Shown here: one piece after another, positions 10,424-26,551 of the stretch
Position numbering within the stretch: position 1 is the first letter of the stretch
Layout of the letters: the number at the start of each line of letters is the position of its first letter
NCBI RefSeq assembly: GCF_000241955.1
Contig: NC_016818.1
Location: forward strand, 1,922,001-1,986,000
Length of the DNA stretch: 64,000 bases
From: Rahnella aquatilis CIP 78.65 = ATCC 33071
GTDB taxonomy: Bacteria > Pseudomonadota > Gammaproteobacteria > Enterobacterales > Enterobacteriaceae
Direction of reading: 5' to 3'
Notes under the pieces: generated by a model
What the model was told of the DNA's origin: nothing
The model's database searches: none
The model's input: the letters and a program-made list of their open reading frames with translations, nothing else
Position numbers and translations under genes: made by a program

Positions 10424-10884
10424 ATTGCGTTTTTCACCTTTGGTTACACGACGGCTGTCGCACGTTGAATAATGGGTGCCAGCGCCGCAAATTTCAAATT
10501 TAAAACAGGGGCCTGGGCAAACCGGTAAGTGCCCGAAGGGGAGAAGAATAAGAGGTGACAATAAAGTCGGCAGGGCTGTTTTGGAAAGCAGCAAGTTGTG
10601 ATTATTAAATCGCCGAACAGGTACAACATTCCTAAAAATAAGCCTTTAGCTTACCGTTTGGTGCGGCTTACTGGTATCGTAACCGAATTAACATAATCGT
10701 GTTTGAGTCCTAAAGTCATGAGCATGGTCTCCCTAAACCAAATCACAGAGACTATACTCATAGAAGAATTATCGGATTGGGAATTTAAATCAATTTTACA
10801 ATTTCAGTTCAGAGAAATCCCTGACGCGTTTGGATGCAACTGGCTGAATTTACACACCATAGGTTTCAAGGAGTATCCTTTACA

Positions 10885-11772
10885 ATGTTAAAAGCTGTTA
10901 TCCCTGTTGCCGGTCTGGGCACACGTATGTTGCCAGCGACGAAAGCCATTCCAAAAGAAATGCTGCCTATCGTCGATAAGCCTTTGATTCAGTACATCGT
11001 TAATGAATGTGCTGCGGCGGGCATCAAAGAAATCATTCTGGTCACGCACTCTTCGAAAAACGCGATCGAGAACCACTTCGATACCTCTTTCGAGCTGGAA
11101 AGTATGCTCGAATCCCGTGTGAAACGTCAGTTGCTGGAAGAAGTACAGTCTATCTGCCCGAAAGGCGTGACCATCATGAACGTGCGTCAGGGGCAATCAA
11201 AAGGCCTCGGGCATGCGGTTCTGTGTGCAAAACCTCTGATTGGTAATTCTCCTTTCGCGGTTATTCTGCCTGACGTTCTGATGGATGATTCCACCAGCGA
11301 TCTGCGTAAAGATAACCTGGCTGCCATGCTTCGCCGTTTCCAGGAAACTGGCAACAGCCAGGTCATGGTTGAAGAAGTGCCGGAAAAAGATGTTTCCAAG
11401 TACGGTATTGTTAACTGCAACGGTGTAGAAGTTGAGCCGGGTGAAAGCGCTCCGATGACTGCTATCGTTGAAAAACCAGAGCTCAAAGACGCGCCATCCA
11501 ACCTCGCGGTTGTTGGCCGTTATGTTCTGTCTGAGGCTATCTGGCCATTACTGGCAGTGACGCCGTACGGTGCGGGTAACGAAATCCAGCTGACAGATGC
11601 CATTGCGATGCTGATGAAAAAACATACTGTTGAAGCCTTCTCCATGACCGGCCGTTCACATGACTGCGGTGATAAGCTCGGTTATATGAAAGCGTTTGTT
11701 GAGTATGGTATTCGCCATAACTCGCAGGGCGAAGCGTTCAAGGCGTGGTTGAAAGAGTTTGCTGAAGAGTAG
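10885..11772 (+). CDS. galU: UTP-glucose-1-phosphate uridylyltransferase (GalU-type, galF position)
   Basis: 295-residue nucleotidyltransferase making UDP-glucose from UTP and glucose-1-phosphate. The nucleotide-binding loop [19 protein letters not shown] (from residue 10) is intact, unlike E. coli GalF, where it is altered (GLGMHMLP); the ending ([21 protein letters not shown], split here as [11 protein letters not shown] and KAFVEYG) also resembles GalU. The location, just upstream of the O-antigen type locus, is where galF lies in other enterobacteria, so this gene is often named galF. Start at 10885 follows AAGGAG; an upstream in-frame start at 10834 has no ribosome site. Confidence 0.92.
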   Translation: MLKAVIPVAGLGTRMLPATKAIPKEMLPIVDKPLIQYIVNECAAAGIKEIILVTHSSKNAIENHFDTSFELESMLESRVKRQLLEEVQSICPKGVTIMNVRQGQSKGLGHAVLCAKPLIGNSPFAVILPDVLMDDSTSDLRKDNLAAMLRRFQETGNSQVMVEEVPEKDVSKYGIVNCNGVEVEPGESAPMTAIVEKPELKDAPSNLAVVGRYVLSEAIWPLLAVTPYGAGNEIQLTDAIAMLMKKHTVEAFSMTGRSHDCGDKLGYMKAFVEYGIRHNSQGEAFKAWLKEFAEE

Positions 11773-11794
11773 TAACTCAGCGATTGCATAACAT

Positions 11795-11823
11795 AAAAAG
11801 CACCAGTATATGGTGCTTTTTTT
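11795..11823 (+). terminator. Intrinsic terminator after the galU-like gene
   Basis: The stem AAAAAGCACCA / TGGTGCTTTTT with a short GTATA loop is followed by a run of T. It lies 22 bases after the stop codon. Confidence 0.92.
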
Positions 11824-12150
11824 ATTGGTTTAAAATAAATGTTACGCGTGGATATTCGATACGCAATTCAAGAACGCCTCTTATAGTTAGCAGGAATTGC
11901 TACAAAGACAGTTTTGTTCAATCACGCTTTATGAAAAATATATTTTCCTGGTTAGGGTGATTTATAAGCAACTTACCGGTTTTTTTGAATATTTTCAAAC
12001 CAGATGCTTTTTTTTCAGGTTTGTCGGATAATTTAATCTTGTAGCTGGAACTCAATAGGTTAAAGATCCTGTCAGCCAATATTGGAAGCTGCACAAAGCG
12101 TGCTGATGGCGTGATGGCAGGAGCCCCCTTTACCACGTCTGCAAAGGGAT

Positions 12151-12189
12151 AAGTGTATTGGTAGCTTTTAAGCCAGGGGCGGTAGCGTG
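12151..12189 (+). promoter_or_regulatory. JUMPstart element with ops (RfaH-recruiting) site
   Basis: The segment carries TTGGTAGCTTTTAAGCCAGG and continues into the 12-base ops sequence GGCGGTAGCGTG at 12178-12189, an excellent match to JUMPstart. Established role: ops pauses RNA polymerase and recruits RfaH, which suppresses termination across long surface-polysaccharide operons. It is on the plus strand, about 410 bases before rfbB, so it should govern rfbBDAC. The rest of the gap 11824-12600 is AT-rich and holds the presumed promoter and long untranslated leader; no credible gene was found there. Confidence 0.93.
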
Positions 12190-12600
12190 GTCGTTTGCTA
12201 TGGAAGTCTCTGCCAATATCCGGATGAGCAAAGATTTGTGACGAATCTCACGTGAACATTCCGTACTCCTGGGTTTCGAGATCCTTTGAATGTTATATCA
12301 TTTTATTGGGCGGCTGAAACTACATTAATCGGATTTACGGTGCCAGGATTTATTGCAATCCCGTAGATGGACAGGGTGTGTTATGATATCACTGACTCAC
12401 CGACAGGAGCTTCCTGACAATATCAGCGTTATTTTCCGTACCTGCAATAGTATTGCTGAGTTGAATATTTCATAATTACCATTTATATCTTACCTCTGGT
12501 TTGTTTACGATTATTTGTCAGACACACTCTGTGTAAAGACAATGTGTAAAGAGTTAATGATGCCGTTATTACTTAAAAAGCGCAAAGAGAGAATAATAAA

Positions 12601-13686
12601 ATGAAGTTTATGATAACTGGCGGTGCCGGTTTTATCGGTTCAGCTATTATTCGTCATATTATCGATAATACCAATGATCAAGTTATTAATGTCGATAAAT
12701 TAACCTATGCTGGTAATCTTGAGTCCGTAGGTACGGCTTCTTCTAGTGAACGCTATGCTTTTGTCAAGGCTGATATTTGTGATATGAATGCATTAAATGA
12801 AATATTTGCAGAATATCAACCCGAAGCTGTAATGCATCTGGCTGCCGAAAGTCATGTTGATCGTTCAATTACAGGGTCTGCTGAATTTATCGAAACCAAT
12901 ATTGTCGGTACCTATACTCTTTTAGAAGCGACCCGTATTTATTGGAACTCGCTGAGCCGGGAAAATAAAGATAGTTTTAGATTTCATCATATTTCAACCG
13001 ATGAAGTTTACGGCGACTTACCTCATCCTGATGAGTGGAACAGTGAAGATCCTCTGCCATTGTTTACTGAAAAAACGGCTTATGCACCTAGCAGCCCTTA
13101 TTCTTCATCTAAAGCCTCAAGTGACCATCTGGTACGTGCGTGGCAGCGTACTTATGGCTTGCCATGTATTGTGACCAATTGTTCAAATAATTATGGCCCA
13201 TACCATTTTCCTGAAAAGTTAATTCCGCTTGTCATTCTTAATGCTCTGGACGGTAAAGAGTTGCCTGTATACGGTAAAGGTGATCAAATTCGGGATTGGC
13301 TATATGTCGAAGATCATGCCCGTGCTCTTTATACAGTTGTGACAAAAGGAGCTATCGGTGAAACCTATAATATCGGTGGTCATAATGAGAAAAGAAATCT
13401 GGATGTAGTACTGAGAATTTGTGAACTTCTGGATGAGCTGGTTCCTAAAGAACAGTCGTATCGTGAACAAATTACTTACGTCACTGACCGCCCTGGCCAC
13501 GACAGGCGTTACGCAATTGATGCAGAAAAGATTAGCAGAGAACTCGGCTGGAAACCTCAGGAAACCTTTGATACCGGCATTCGTAAAACCGTGATGTGGT
13601 ATTTAGAAAATAAACAATGGGTTAATAATGTTAAAAGCGGTGCATATAAAAGCTGGATTGAAAAAAATTACGGAGAGCGAAAATAG
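12601..13686 (+). CDS. rfbB: dTDP-glucose 4,6-dehydratase
   Basis: 361-residue extended short-chain dehydrogenase (RmlB), second step of dTDP-L-rhamnose synthesis. The NAD-binding GGAGFIG (residues 7-13), the active-site STDEVYG (132-138) and the YxxxK pair Y167/K171 are intact. It is the first gene of a low-GC rfbBDAC block behind the JUMPstart element. Its stop codon shares one base with the GTG start of rfbD. Confidence 0.97.
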   Translation: MKFMITGGAGFIGSAIIRHIIDNTNDQVINVDKLTYAGNLESVGTASSSERYAFVKADICDMNALNEIFAEYQPEAVMHLAAESHVDRSITGSAEFIETNIVGTYTLLEATRIYWNSLSRENKDSFRFHHISTDEVYGDLPHPDEWNSEDPLPLFTEKTAYAPSSPYSSSKASSDHLVRAWQRTYGLPCIVTNCSNNYGPYHFPEKLIPLVILNALDGKELPVYGKGDQIRDWLYVEDHARALYTVVTKGAIGETYNIGGHNEKRNLDVVLRICELLDELVPKEQSYREQITYVTDRPGHDRRYAIDAEKISRELGWKPQETFDTGIRKTVMWYLENKQWVNNVKSGAYKSWIEKNYGERK

Positions 13687-14585
13687 TGAATATCCTCCTC
13701 TTTGGGAAAACAGGACAGGTTGGTTGGGAATTACAACGCGCCTTAGCGCCACTTGGTAATATTATTGCTCTGGATGTTTGTTCAGAGGATTACTGTGGTG
13801 ATTTCAGCAATATTACAGGTATTGTTGAGACTGTTCGTAAAATAAAGCCCGCTATTATTGTTAACGCTGCTGCCCACACTGCCGTAGATAAGGCAGAAAC
13901 TGAGCGGGATTTTGCACAGTTGTTAAATGCAACGACTGTGGAAGCGATTGCAAAAGAAGCTGCAGTTCTTGGAGCATGGTTAGTTCACTATTCAACAGAT
14001 TATGTTTTCCCAGGTAACGGAATAGTGCCATGGCGAGAGGAAGATACGACTGGCCCACTGAATATTTATGGCGAAACTAAGTTAGCGGGTGAGCTGGCAA
14101 TTAAGAAGCATTGTTCTAAATACTTAATCTTCCGCACAAGCTGGGTTTATGCGAGTAAGGGTAATAATTTTGCTAAAACAATGCTTCGCCTTGCGAAAGA
14201 ACGAGAGGAATTATCAATAATTAATGATCAGTTTGGTGCGCCAACGGGTGCAGAGTTGTTAGCTGATTGCACTGCACATGCATTAACAACTGCACTGTGC
14301 AAACCTGAAGTCGCCGGACTTTATCATCTGGTCGCTTCAGGTACTACAACATGGTTTGATTACGCTAAGACTGTTTTCTCAGAAGCCACACAGGCTGGCT
14401 ATTCAATGGCATTGCAGAGAACATATCCGGTTTCAACGAGCACATATCCAACGCCTGCACGTCGTCCCCAAAATTCGCGGTTAGATAATACCAAGTTTCA
14501 GCAAACTTTTGGGTTGACCTTACCTGTTTGGGATTGGGGAGTTAAAAGAATGCTTGCTGAATTGCTTACACCAACAGGGCTATAA
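13686..14585 (+). CDS. rfbD: dTDP-4-dehydrorhamnose reductase
   Basis: 299-residue RmlD, which reduces dTDP-4-keto-L-rhamnose to dTDP-L-rhamnose, the last step of the pathway. The Rossmann loop is GKTGQVG (residues 7-13), and the catalytic YxxxK is Y128/K132 in YGETKLAGE. The GTG start overlaps the last base of the rfbB stop codon, indicating translational coupling, with GGAGAG just upstream. Confidence 0.96.
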   Translation: MNILLFGKTGQVGWELQRALAPLGNIIALDVCSEDYCGDFSNITGIVETVRKIKPAIIVNAAAHTAVDKAETERDFAQLLNATTVEAIAKEAAVLGAWLVHYSTDYVFPGNGIVPWREEDTTGPLNIYGETKLAGELAIKKHCSKYLIFRTSWVYASKGNNFAKTMLRLAKEREELSIINDQFGAPTGAELLADCTAHALTTALCKPEVAGLYHLVASGTTTWFDYAKTVFSEATQAGYSMALQRTYPVSTSTYPTPARRPQNSRLDNTKFQQTFGLTLPVWDWGVKRMLAELLTPTGL

Positions 14586-14633
14586 GAACTTATTATTGCC
14601 TTAAAAGGCAGTGTTAAAAACTGAGAGTTCAAT

Positions 14634-15512
14634 ATGACCACACGTAAAGGTATTATCCTCGCTGGCGGTTCTGGAACCCGCTTATATCCGGTGACTATGG
14701 CGGTAAGCAAACAATTATTACCGATATACGACAAGCCAATGATCTATTATCCAATCAGTACGCTGATGCTTGCGGGAATTCGAAATATTTTAATTATCAG
14801 CACTCCGCAAGATATACCACGCTTTGAGCAGCTCCTTGGCGATGGCTCACAATGGGGATTGAATTTCGAGTATGAAGTGCAGGAGAGTCCGGATGGCCTG
14901 GCTCAGGCTTTTATCATCGGGGAAGAATTTATCGGCGATGATGATTGTGCACTTGTGCTTGGTGATAATATCTTCTATGGACATGATCTTCAGAAACAAC
15001 TTGAATCAGCTGTCATTAAAGAATCAGGAGCAACGGTATTTGCTTATCATGTCCATGATCCTGAACGCTATGGTGTTGTCGAATTTAATAAAGAAGGCAA
15101 AGCTATTTCTTTAGAAGAGAAGCCTCTGGAACCTAAAAGTAACTATGCAGTTACGGGTTTGTATTTCTACGACAACAGTGTTGTAGAAATGGCAAAAGGG
15201 CTTAAACCTTCTCAACGTGGTGAATACGAAATTACCGATATCAATCGTATCTACCTGGAACAGGGTAGGCTGCATGTTGCAATGATGGGTAGAGGCTATG
15301 CGTGGCTCGATACCGGAACACATCAAAGCATGATAGAAGCGAGTAATTTTATCCAAACCATTGAATTAAGACAGGGCCTGAAAGTTGCTTGCCCAGAGGA
15401 AATAGCCTTCAGAAAAGGCTTTATTGATGCAGAACAAATTCGGAAGTTAGCAGCACCATTATCAAAAAATAACTACGGCCAATATTTACTCAAAATGATC
15501 AAAGGTCTATGA
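14634..15512 (+). CDS. rfbA: Glucose-1-phosphate thymidylyltransferase
   Basis: 292-residue RmlA, which makes dTDP-glucose from dTTP and glucose-1-phosphate and is normally feedback-inhibited by dTDP-L-rhamnose. The nucleotide-binding loop [13 protein letters not shown] starts near residue 9, and the KPMIYYP and [11 protein letters not shown] segments are present. It lies 48 bases after rfbD and three bases before rfbC. Confidence 0.97.
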   Translation: MTTRKGIILAGGSGTRLYPVTMAVSKQLLPIYDKPMIYYPISTLMLAGIRNILIISTPQDIPRFEQLLGDGSQWGLNFEYEVQESPDGLAQAFIIGEEFIGDDDCALVLGDNIFYGHDLQKQLESAVIKESGATVFAYHVHDPERYGVVEFNKEGKAISLEEKPLEPKSNYAVTGLYFYDNSVVEMAKGLKPSQRGEYEITDINRIYLEQGRLHVAMMGRGYAWLDTGTHQSMIEASNFIQTIELRQGLKVACPEEIAFRKGFIDAEQIRKLAAPLSKNNYGQYLLKMIKGL

Positions 15513-15515
15513 TTT

Positions 15516-16055
15516 ATGGATTTTATTAAAACAAAAATTTCAGATGTATTGATTTTCGAACCCAAAGTATTTGATGATGCGCGTGGTTTTTTCTATGAAA
15601 GTTTTAACGAAAAAATTTTTGAAGAAGCCATAGGTCGCAAAATAGATTTTATTCAAGATAATCACTCTAAATCCTCACATGGAGTGCTCCGGGGATTACA
15701 TTTCCAGTTACCTCCTTTTGCGCAAGCCAAATTAGTTCGTTGTATTGCTGGTGAAGTCTTTGATGTTATTGTAGATGTTCGTAATGGATCTTCTACTTTT
15801 GGTCAATGGTTAGGTGTGAATTTATCAGCTGAAAATAAACGGCAGCTTTGGATCCCTGAAGGTTTTGCACACGGTTTTCTGGTTCTAAGCGAAAACGCAG
15901 AATTAGTCTATAAAACGACGAACTATTATTCACCAGAGCATGAGCGTACTGTTATTTGGTGTGACGATGATATTAATATATCCTGGCCAAATATAAGCCA
16001 GGATTTTATTCTTTCGGATAAAGATCGCCGGGCAAAAAAACTAAAATATTTATAA
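15516..16055 (+). CDS. rfbC: dTDP-4-dehydrorhamnose 3,5-epimerase
   Basis: 179-residue cupin-fold RmlC. The catalytic pair His62 (RGLHFQLPP) and Tyr132 (ELVYKTTNYY) is present, as is the family segment WIPEGFAHGFLVLS. It is the last gene of the rhamnose block. Unlike a usual O-antigen locus, no glycosyltransferase, wzx or wzy follows before gnd. Confidence 0.96.
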   Translation: MDFIKTKISDVLIFEPKVFDDARGFFYESFNEKIFEEAIGRKIDFIQDNHSKSSHGVLRGLHFQLPPFAQAKLVRCIAGEVFDVIVDVRNGSSTFGQWLGVNLSAENKRQLWIPEGFAHGFLVLSENAELVYKTTNYYSPEHERTVIWCDDDINISWPNISQDFILSDKDRRAKKLKYL

Positions 16056-16446
16056 TTCTTATCCCGGTAATAGTCTATTAAACTATTAATTTATCTCTAT
16101 CTTGTGTTTGAAGTCATGATGCCCCTCTGAAAATAAAAATGTCATGAAGTCATTGGGCAACACATTTTAACCGGTTAACTTTCATGAAATTCACCTTACA
16201 GCACTGCGCAAACAGATAATGTTCAAGATGTTGTCGATTTTTTTAACGGCAGCAGTTAATATTTCTGAGTTTATTTAACGAGTATATTTTCAATCATATT
16301 GCATAATAAATGTATGAAATTCATGCATAAAGAGTATCTATCGCATCAATCGCTATCTCAGAAATCAGAAGCTGAGTTAACATAGTTACTACACTTGTGC
16401 TGTGGGGAGAGTCCTCACAGGTGTCACTTTCAGACAGGAGTTGCTA
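16056..16446 (+). promoter_or_regulatory. Gap between rfbC and gnd
   Basis: About 390 AT-rich bases without a credible ORF. It presumably holds the end of the rfb transcript and the gnd promoter, but no clear intrinsic terminator was recognised. This is the point where glycosyltransferase and O-unit processing genes would be expected in an O-antigen locus. Confidence 0.4.
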
Positions 16447-17856
16447 ATGTCCAAACAACAGATCGGCGTTGTCGGTATGGCGGTCATGGGTCGTAACCTT
16501 GCGCTTAACATCGAAAGCCGTGGTTATTCCGTTTCCATTTTTAACCGCTCAGGCGACAAGACTGATGAAGTCATCGCTGAAAACCCGGGTAAAAATCTGG
16601 TTCCGCACTACACCGTCGAAGAGTTTGTTGACTCGCTGGAAAAACCTCGTCGTATCTTGCTGATGGTGAAAGCCGGTGAAGCAACTGATAAAACCATCGC
16701 ATCCCTGACTCCGCATCTGGATAAAGGCGACATCCTCATCGATGGCGGCAACACCTATTACAAAGACACCATTCGCCGTAACCGCGAACTGTCCGAGCAA
16801 GGTTTCAACTTCATCGGTACCGGTGTTTCCGGCGGTGAAGAGGGCGCACTGAAAGGCCCGTCTATCATGCCTGGCGGTCAGAAAGAAGCCTACGCGCTGG
16901 TTGCCCCTATTCTTGAGAAAATCGCAGCACGTGCTGATGATGGCGACGCTTGCGTGGCTTATATCGGTGCGGATGGGGCAGGTCACTACGTCAAGATGGT
17001 TCACAACGGTATTGAATACGGCGACATGCAGCTGATTGCAGAAGCTTATTCTTTACTGAAACAGTCCCTGAACCTGAGCAACGAAGAGCTGGCGACTACC
17101 TTTGCTGACTGGAATAAAGGCGAGCTCAACAGCTATCTGATCGACATCACCAAAGATATCTTCACCAAGAAAGACGAAGAAGGTAAATATCTGGTCGACG
17201 TGATCCTTGATGAAGCCGCGAACAAAGGCACCGGTAAATGGACCAGCCAGAGTTCACTGGATCTGGGCGAGCCACTGACCCTGATCACTGAGTCCGTGTT
17301 TGCCCGTTACCTGTCTTCCCTGAAAGACCAGCGTGTAGCTGCTTCTAAAGTGTTGTCCGGCCCGGCGGTTAAAGCCTTCTCCGGTGATAAAGCTGAGTTC
17401 ATTGAGAAAGTGCGTCGTGCTCTGTACCTGGGCAAAATCGTGTCTTACGCGCAGGGCTTCTCACAGTTGAAAGCCGCTTCAGACGAGAACAGCTGGAGCC
17501 TGAACTACGGCGAGATCGCCAAGATCTTCCGTGCTGGTTGTATCATCCGCGCACAATTCCTGCAGAAAATTACCGATGCGTATGCTGAAAATGCATCTAT
17601 CGCTAACCTGCTGCTGGCACCGTATTTTAAAAATATTGCTGACGAATATCAGCAAGCGCTGCGTGATGTCGTGTCTTATGCCGTTCAGAACGGTATCCCG
17701 ACGCCAACCTTCTCTGCTGCGATCAACTACTACGACAGCTACCGTTCAGCGGTTCTGCCAGCTAACCTGATCCAGGCACAGCGTGATTACTTCGGTGCGC
17801 ACACTTACAAACGTACCGATAAAGACGGTGTATTCCATACTGAATGGCTGGATTAA
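16447..17856 (+). CDS. gnd: 6-phosphogluconate dehydrogenase, decarboxylating
   Basis: 469-residue enzyme of the oxidative pentose phosphate pathway, making ribulose-5-phosphate, CO2 and NADPH. The NADP-binding start is [16 protein letters not shown], the substrate loop [12 protein letters not shown], and the segment [20 protein letters not shown] holds the catalytic lysine. The ATG at 16447 follows AGGAG and matches the known N-terminus ([10 protein letters not shown]). gnd marks the downstream border of the O-antigen type locus, as in other enterobacteria. Confidence 0.98.
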   Translation: MSKQQIGVVGMAVMGRNLALNIESRGYSVSIFNRSGDKTDEVIAENPGKNLVPHYTVEEFVDSLEKPRRILLMVKAGEATDKTIASLTPHLDKGDILIDGGNTYYKDTIRRNRELSEQGFNFIGTGVSGGEEGALKGPSIMPGGQKEAYALVAPILEKIAARADDGDACVAYIGADGAGHYVKMVHNGIEYGDMQLIAEAYSLLKQSLNLSNEELATTFADWNKGELNSYLIDITKDIFTKKDEEGKYLVDVILDEAANKGTGKWTSQSSLDLGEPLTLITESVFARYLSSLKDQRVAASKVLSGPAVKAFSGDKAEFIEKVRRALYLGKIVSYAQGFSQLKAASDENSWSLNYGEIAKIFRAGCIIRAQFLQKITDAYAENASIANLLLAPYFKNIADEYQQALRDVVSYAVQNGIPTPTFSAAINYYDSYRSAVLPANLIQAQRDYFGAHTYKRTDKDGVFHTEWLD

Positions 17857-17905
17857 TTGTCTGACCGGCACGTGTTAAACGTGCCGGTGTTGTAACGTCA
17901 GTACT

Positions 17906-17942
17906 AAAAAGCCGCCAATGCATCAGCAAAGGCGGCTTTTTT
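17906..17942. terminator. Bidirectional terminator (gnd / his operon)
   Basis: The stem AAAAAGCCGCC / GGCGGCTTTTT lies between the convergent gnd and hisIE genes, with U-runs on both strands. Confidence 0.92.
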
Positions 17943-17973
17943 ACGTCTGAATTTTTACTTTTGAACGTCGACG

Positions 17974-18611
17974 TTATTTCTTATGGCGCTGACGCAGATT
18001 CTCAATGACTGCACTCAGGTTCAGATCCTGATCCTGCAGCAAGACCAGCAGGTGATAGATGAGGTCTGAGGCTTCGTTTTTCAGTTCAAAACGGTCATTG
18101 ACGGTGGCGGCCAGCGCAGTTTCCACGCCTTCTTCACCCACTTTTTGTGCGATGCGTTTAGTGCCGCTGGCATACAGTTTGGCGGTATACGAGCTTTCCG
18201 GATCGGCCGTTTTGCGCGAGGCGAGCAGTTCTTCCAGCTGATACAAAAACGCCCAGTCGGTTTCGGCAGGGTGGAAGCAACTGTTATTGCCTTTATGGCA
18301 GGTCGGGCCAACCGGGTTGACCAACACCAGCAGCGTGTCGTTATCGCAATCCGGGGTGATGCTGACGACGTTCAGGTAGTTTTCTGACGTTTCGCCTTTG
18401 GTCCACAGGCGTTCTTTGGTGCGTGAATAAAACGTCACTTTGCCGGAAGATTGCGTAACACTCAGTGCTTCCTGATTCATATATCCGAGCATCAGCACTT
18501 CACCCGACACCGCGTGCTGGATGATGGCTGGCATCAGGTTATCCACTTTTTCCCAGTCGAGCTGGCTAATCTGTTCACCGGTCAGCAGACCGGTTTTTAC
18601 ATCCTGATTAC

Positions 18612-18615
<4 letters not shown>
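17974..18615 (-). CDS. hisIE: Bifunctional phosphoribosyl-AMP cyclohydrolase / phosphoribosyl-ATP pyrophosphatase
   Basis: 213-residue fusion that performs steps 2 and 3 of histidine synthesis. The N-terminal HisI domain (about 1-115) carries the metal-binding [13 protein letters not shown] and [12 protein letters not shown] segments; the C-terminal HisE helical domain follows (from about 120, [10 protein letters not shown] and [14 protein letters not shown]). It is the last gene of the his operon and overlaps hisF by four bases (ATGA). Confidence 0.97.
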
Positions 18616-24225
<5,610 letters not shown>

Positions 24226-24228
24226 GGC

Positions 24229-25128
24229 TTACTCCATCATTTTTTCGATTGGCAGAACCAGAATGGAGCTGGCGCCCAGCGCTTTCAGTTTCTCCATGGT
24301 TTCCCAGAACAGGGTTTCGCTACTGACCATGTGCATGGCCACGCGTTGCTGGTCGCCTGCCAGCGGCAGAATGGTCGGACGTTCAGCACCCGGCAGCAGC
24401 GCAACGATCTCGTCCAGACGCTCGCTTGGCGCGTGCAACATAATATATTTGGATTCGCGGGCCTGAATAACGCCCTGAATACGGGTCATCATTTTGTCGA
24501 TCAGCAGTTGTTTCTCTTGCGGCATTTCGCCGTCGCGCTGGATAAGGCAGGCTTTGGAGCGGTAAATCACTTCAACTTCACGCAGGCCGTTGGCTTCGAG
24601 CGTCGCGCCCGTAGACACCAGATCGCAAATCGCATCCGACAAACCGGCGCGTGGCGCAACTTCTACAGAACCGTTCAGCAGGCAGGATTTGAAATCGACG
24701 CCTTTTTTATCAAGGTATTGCTTGAGCAGGTGCGGATAAGAGGTGGCGATGCGGGCATTTTGCAGACTTTGCGGGCCGGTGTATTCGGTGTCCAGCGGGG
24801 TGGCCAGAGACAGACGGCAGCCGCCGAAATCCAGACGACGCAGCGTGAAGTAACGCGGGTCTTCGCCCTGAGCGCGGCGGCTCAGCAACTCTTCTTCCAG
24901 CACGTTTTCACCAATAATCCCCAGATCGACCACGCCATCCATGACCAGTCCCGGAATGTCGTCATCACGTACACGCAAAATGTCGATCGGCATGTTTTCT
25001 GCGAAGGCGATCAGACGCTGTTCCTGCAGGTTGATTTTGATCCCGCAGCGGGCCAGCAGCTCGCGTGATTCATCGCTCAGGCGACCTGACTTCTGCATTG
25101 CTATCCGTAAACGTGTTTTATCCAGCAT
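24229..25128 (-). CDS. hisG: ATP phosphoribosyltransferase (long form)
   Basis: 299-residue HisG-long enzyme, the first and feedback-controlled step of histidine synthesis. The N-terminal catalytic part ([27 protein letters not shown]) is followed by a C-terminal ACT-like regulatory domain (from about 225), as expected for the form that is inhibited by histidine without HisZ. It is the first structural gene, preceded by the hisL leader and attenuator. Confidence 0.97.
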   Translation of the reverse strand: MLDKTRLRIAMQKSGRLSDESRELLARCGIKINLQEQRLIAFAENMPIDILRVRDDDIPGLVMDGVVDLGIIGENVLEEELLSRRAQGEDPRYFTLRRLDFGGCRLSLATPLDTEYTGPQSLQNARIATSYPHLLKQYLDKKGVDFKSCLLNGSVEVAPRAGLSDAICDLVSTGATLEANGLREVEVIYRSKACLIQRDGEMPQEKQLLIDKMMTRIQGVIQARESKYIMLHAPSERLDEIVALLPGAERPTILPLAGDQQRVAMHMVSSETLFWETMEKLKALGASSILVLPIEKMME

Positions 25129-25215
25129 GATGACCTCAGTTTCTTAATTATTTATCGTAAAAAATTTATCGTAAAAATCGTTTGTTTAAATACGTTAACT
25201 TCAATCCGTCAGGCC

Positions 25216-25248
25216 AAAAAAAAACCCCCGGAAGTCATCTTCCGGGGG
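25216..25248 (-). terminator. his operon attenuator terminator
   Basis: On the minus strand, CCCCCGGAAGA / TCTTCCGGGGG-like arms (25225-25248) are followed by a run of nine T. It lies between hisL and hisG. Known mechanism: ribosome stalling in hisL at low charged tRNA-His disfavours this hairpin and lets hisG onward be transcribed. Confidence 0.93.
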
Positions 25249-25312
25249 CTATCTCTACGTTCTGCGCCACTGGAAGATCTAAACAGTCTCCCAGCACCAA
25301 TCGCCTGAAAGA

Positions 25313-25360
25313 CTAGTCAGGGTGATGGTGATGATGGTGGTTAATCAGAACGTTTGTCAT
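25313..25360 (-). CDS. hisL: his operon leader peptide
   Basis: A 15-codon ORF reads MTNVLINHHHHHHPD, with six consecutive histidine codons, one fewer than the seven known for E. coli. It lies upstream of the attenuator and hisG in the same orientation. The peptide is a sensor of histidyl-tRNA supply rather than a functional product. Confidence 0.95.
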   Translation of the reverse strand: MTNVLINHHHHHHPD

Positions 25361-25666
25361 GTCAGTGTCTCAGTATGTTCATTTACATGCCGCGTGATTC
25401 AGATTTGAAACATTCGCAACACATATCAAATTCGCTGCCAATAAAACTAAACTATCGGGCGGTAACAGCGCAACCTTTTTTTCCGATGATGAGTTTTTCT
25501 TATCCACAGCAGGGCTTTCATCGAATAAATGAATGATCCGTTAACACACGCAGAGAAAACCTTACGCAGGTTGAACGGGGAAAAGCCGACATTTGCTAAT
25601 ATAAAGGAAGCGATATCAGCAAAAGGTGACGTGATGCCAAATGCCAATGAAACAACGGAGCGAAGT

Positions 25667-26491
25667 ATGAAGAAGGTTTCGATTATCGGACTGGGCTGGC
25701 TGGGAATGCCACTGGCGATGGCGCTGGCTTCTAAAGGGTATGACGTGGTGGGCAGTAAAACCACGCCGGATGGGGTCGATGCCGCAAGAGCGGTGGGGAT
25801 CGAATGTTTCCCGCTGGTGTTTACGCCGCAGATGGAGTGTGCGGCGGAAGATCTCGATCAGTTGCTCAATGTTGATGCGCTGATCATCACCTTGCCTGCG
25901 CGCCGGACGGTGGAAGGCAGCGAACTTTACTTCCAGGCGGTACAGTTGTTAACCGACAGTGCGCTGGCGCATAACGTGAAGCGCATTATTTTCACCAGTT
26001 CGACGTCTGTTTACGGTGAAGGAGAGGGCGTGGTGCGTGAGGGGTCTGTACTTGAGCCGGTCACGGCCAGCGGAAAGGTGCTCAAAGAACTCGAAAACTG
26101 GCTCCACGGTTTACCCAATACTTCTGTCGATGTACTGCGTCTGGCCGGTCTGGTCGGCGGCGATCGCCATCCGGGGCGTTTTATGGCCGGGAAGACTCAG
26201 GTGAAAGGCGGTCAGCATGGCGTCAATCTCGTGCATCAGGATGATGTGATTGCTGCGATTGCGTTATTACTCAGCCTGCCAAAAGGCGGTCATACCTATA
26301 ACCTGTGCGCACCTGCGCATCCGGCCAAAGCCGAGTTTTATCCGGCACTTGCCAGACAGATGGAGCTGGAGCCGCCGACTTTTGCTGAACAAACTTCAGC
26401 AGAGAAGGGCAAAATCGTCGATGGCGAACGTATCTGCAAAGAACTTGGCTTTGAATATCAGCATCCTGATCCGCGATTCATGCCTTTTTAA
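25667..26491 (+). CDS. yeeZ: SDR-family oxidoreductase YeeZ
   Basis: 274-residue NAD(P)-binding protein of the extended SDR superfamily. A Rossmann opening (VSIIGLGWLGMPLA) is followed by TSSTSVYGEGEG and the conserved LRLAGLVGGDRHPGRFMAGK stretch. It is collinear with E. coli YeeZ, which also lies beside the his operon. The ATG at 25667 follows GGAG; the longer reading from 25529 adds 46 residues without family similarity. The physiological substrate is unknown. Confidence 0.93.
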   Translation: MKKVSIIGLGWLGMPLAMALASKGYDVVGSKTTPDGVDAARAVGIECFPLVFTPQMECAAEDLDQLLNVDALIITLPARRTVEGSELYFQAVQLLTDSALAHNVKRIIFTSSTSVYGEGEGVVREGSVLEPVTASGKVLKELENWLHGLPNTSVDVLRLAGLVGGDRHPGRFMAGKTQVKGGQHGVNLVHQDDVIAAIALLLSLPKGGHTYNLCAPAHPAKAEFYPALARQMELEPPTFAEQTSAEKGKIVDGERICKELGFEYQHPDPRFMPF

Positions 26492-26525
26492 TCAGCAGAG
26501 GCGGTTTAAATAATATAACGTTATG

Positions 26526-26551
26526 ACCTGCCGGAAATTTCGGCAGGTTTT
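26526..26551 (+). terminator. Intrinsic terminator after yeeZ
   Basis: The perfect stem ACCTGCCG / CGGCAGGT with a seven-base loop ends in TTTT, 34 bases after the stop codon. Confidence 0.85.

Noticed and set aside
10424..10594. N-terminal extension of yegH
   Set aside because: The 57 extra residues have no family counterpart and the internal ATG has a proper ribosome site.
11918..12259. Minus-strand ORF of about 110 codons between the galU-like gene and rfbB, with an AGGAG site and ATG at 12259
   Set aside because: It has an in-frame TGA at codon 4, and its middle is the antisense of the JUMPstart element, so coding there is probably accidental.
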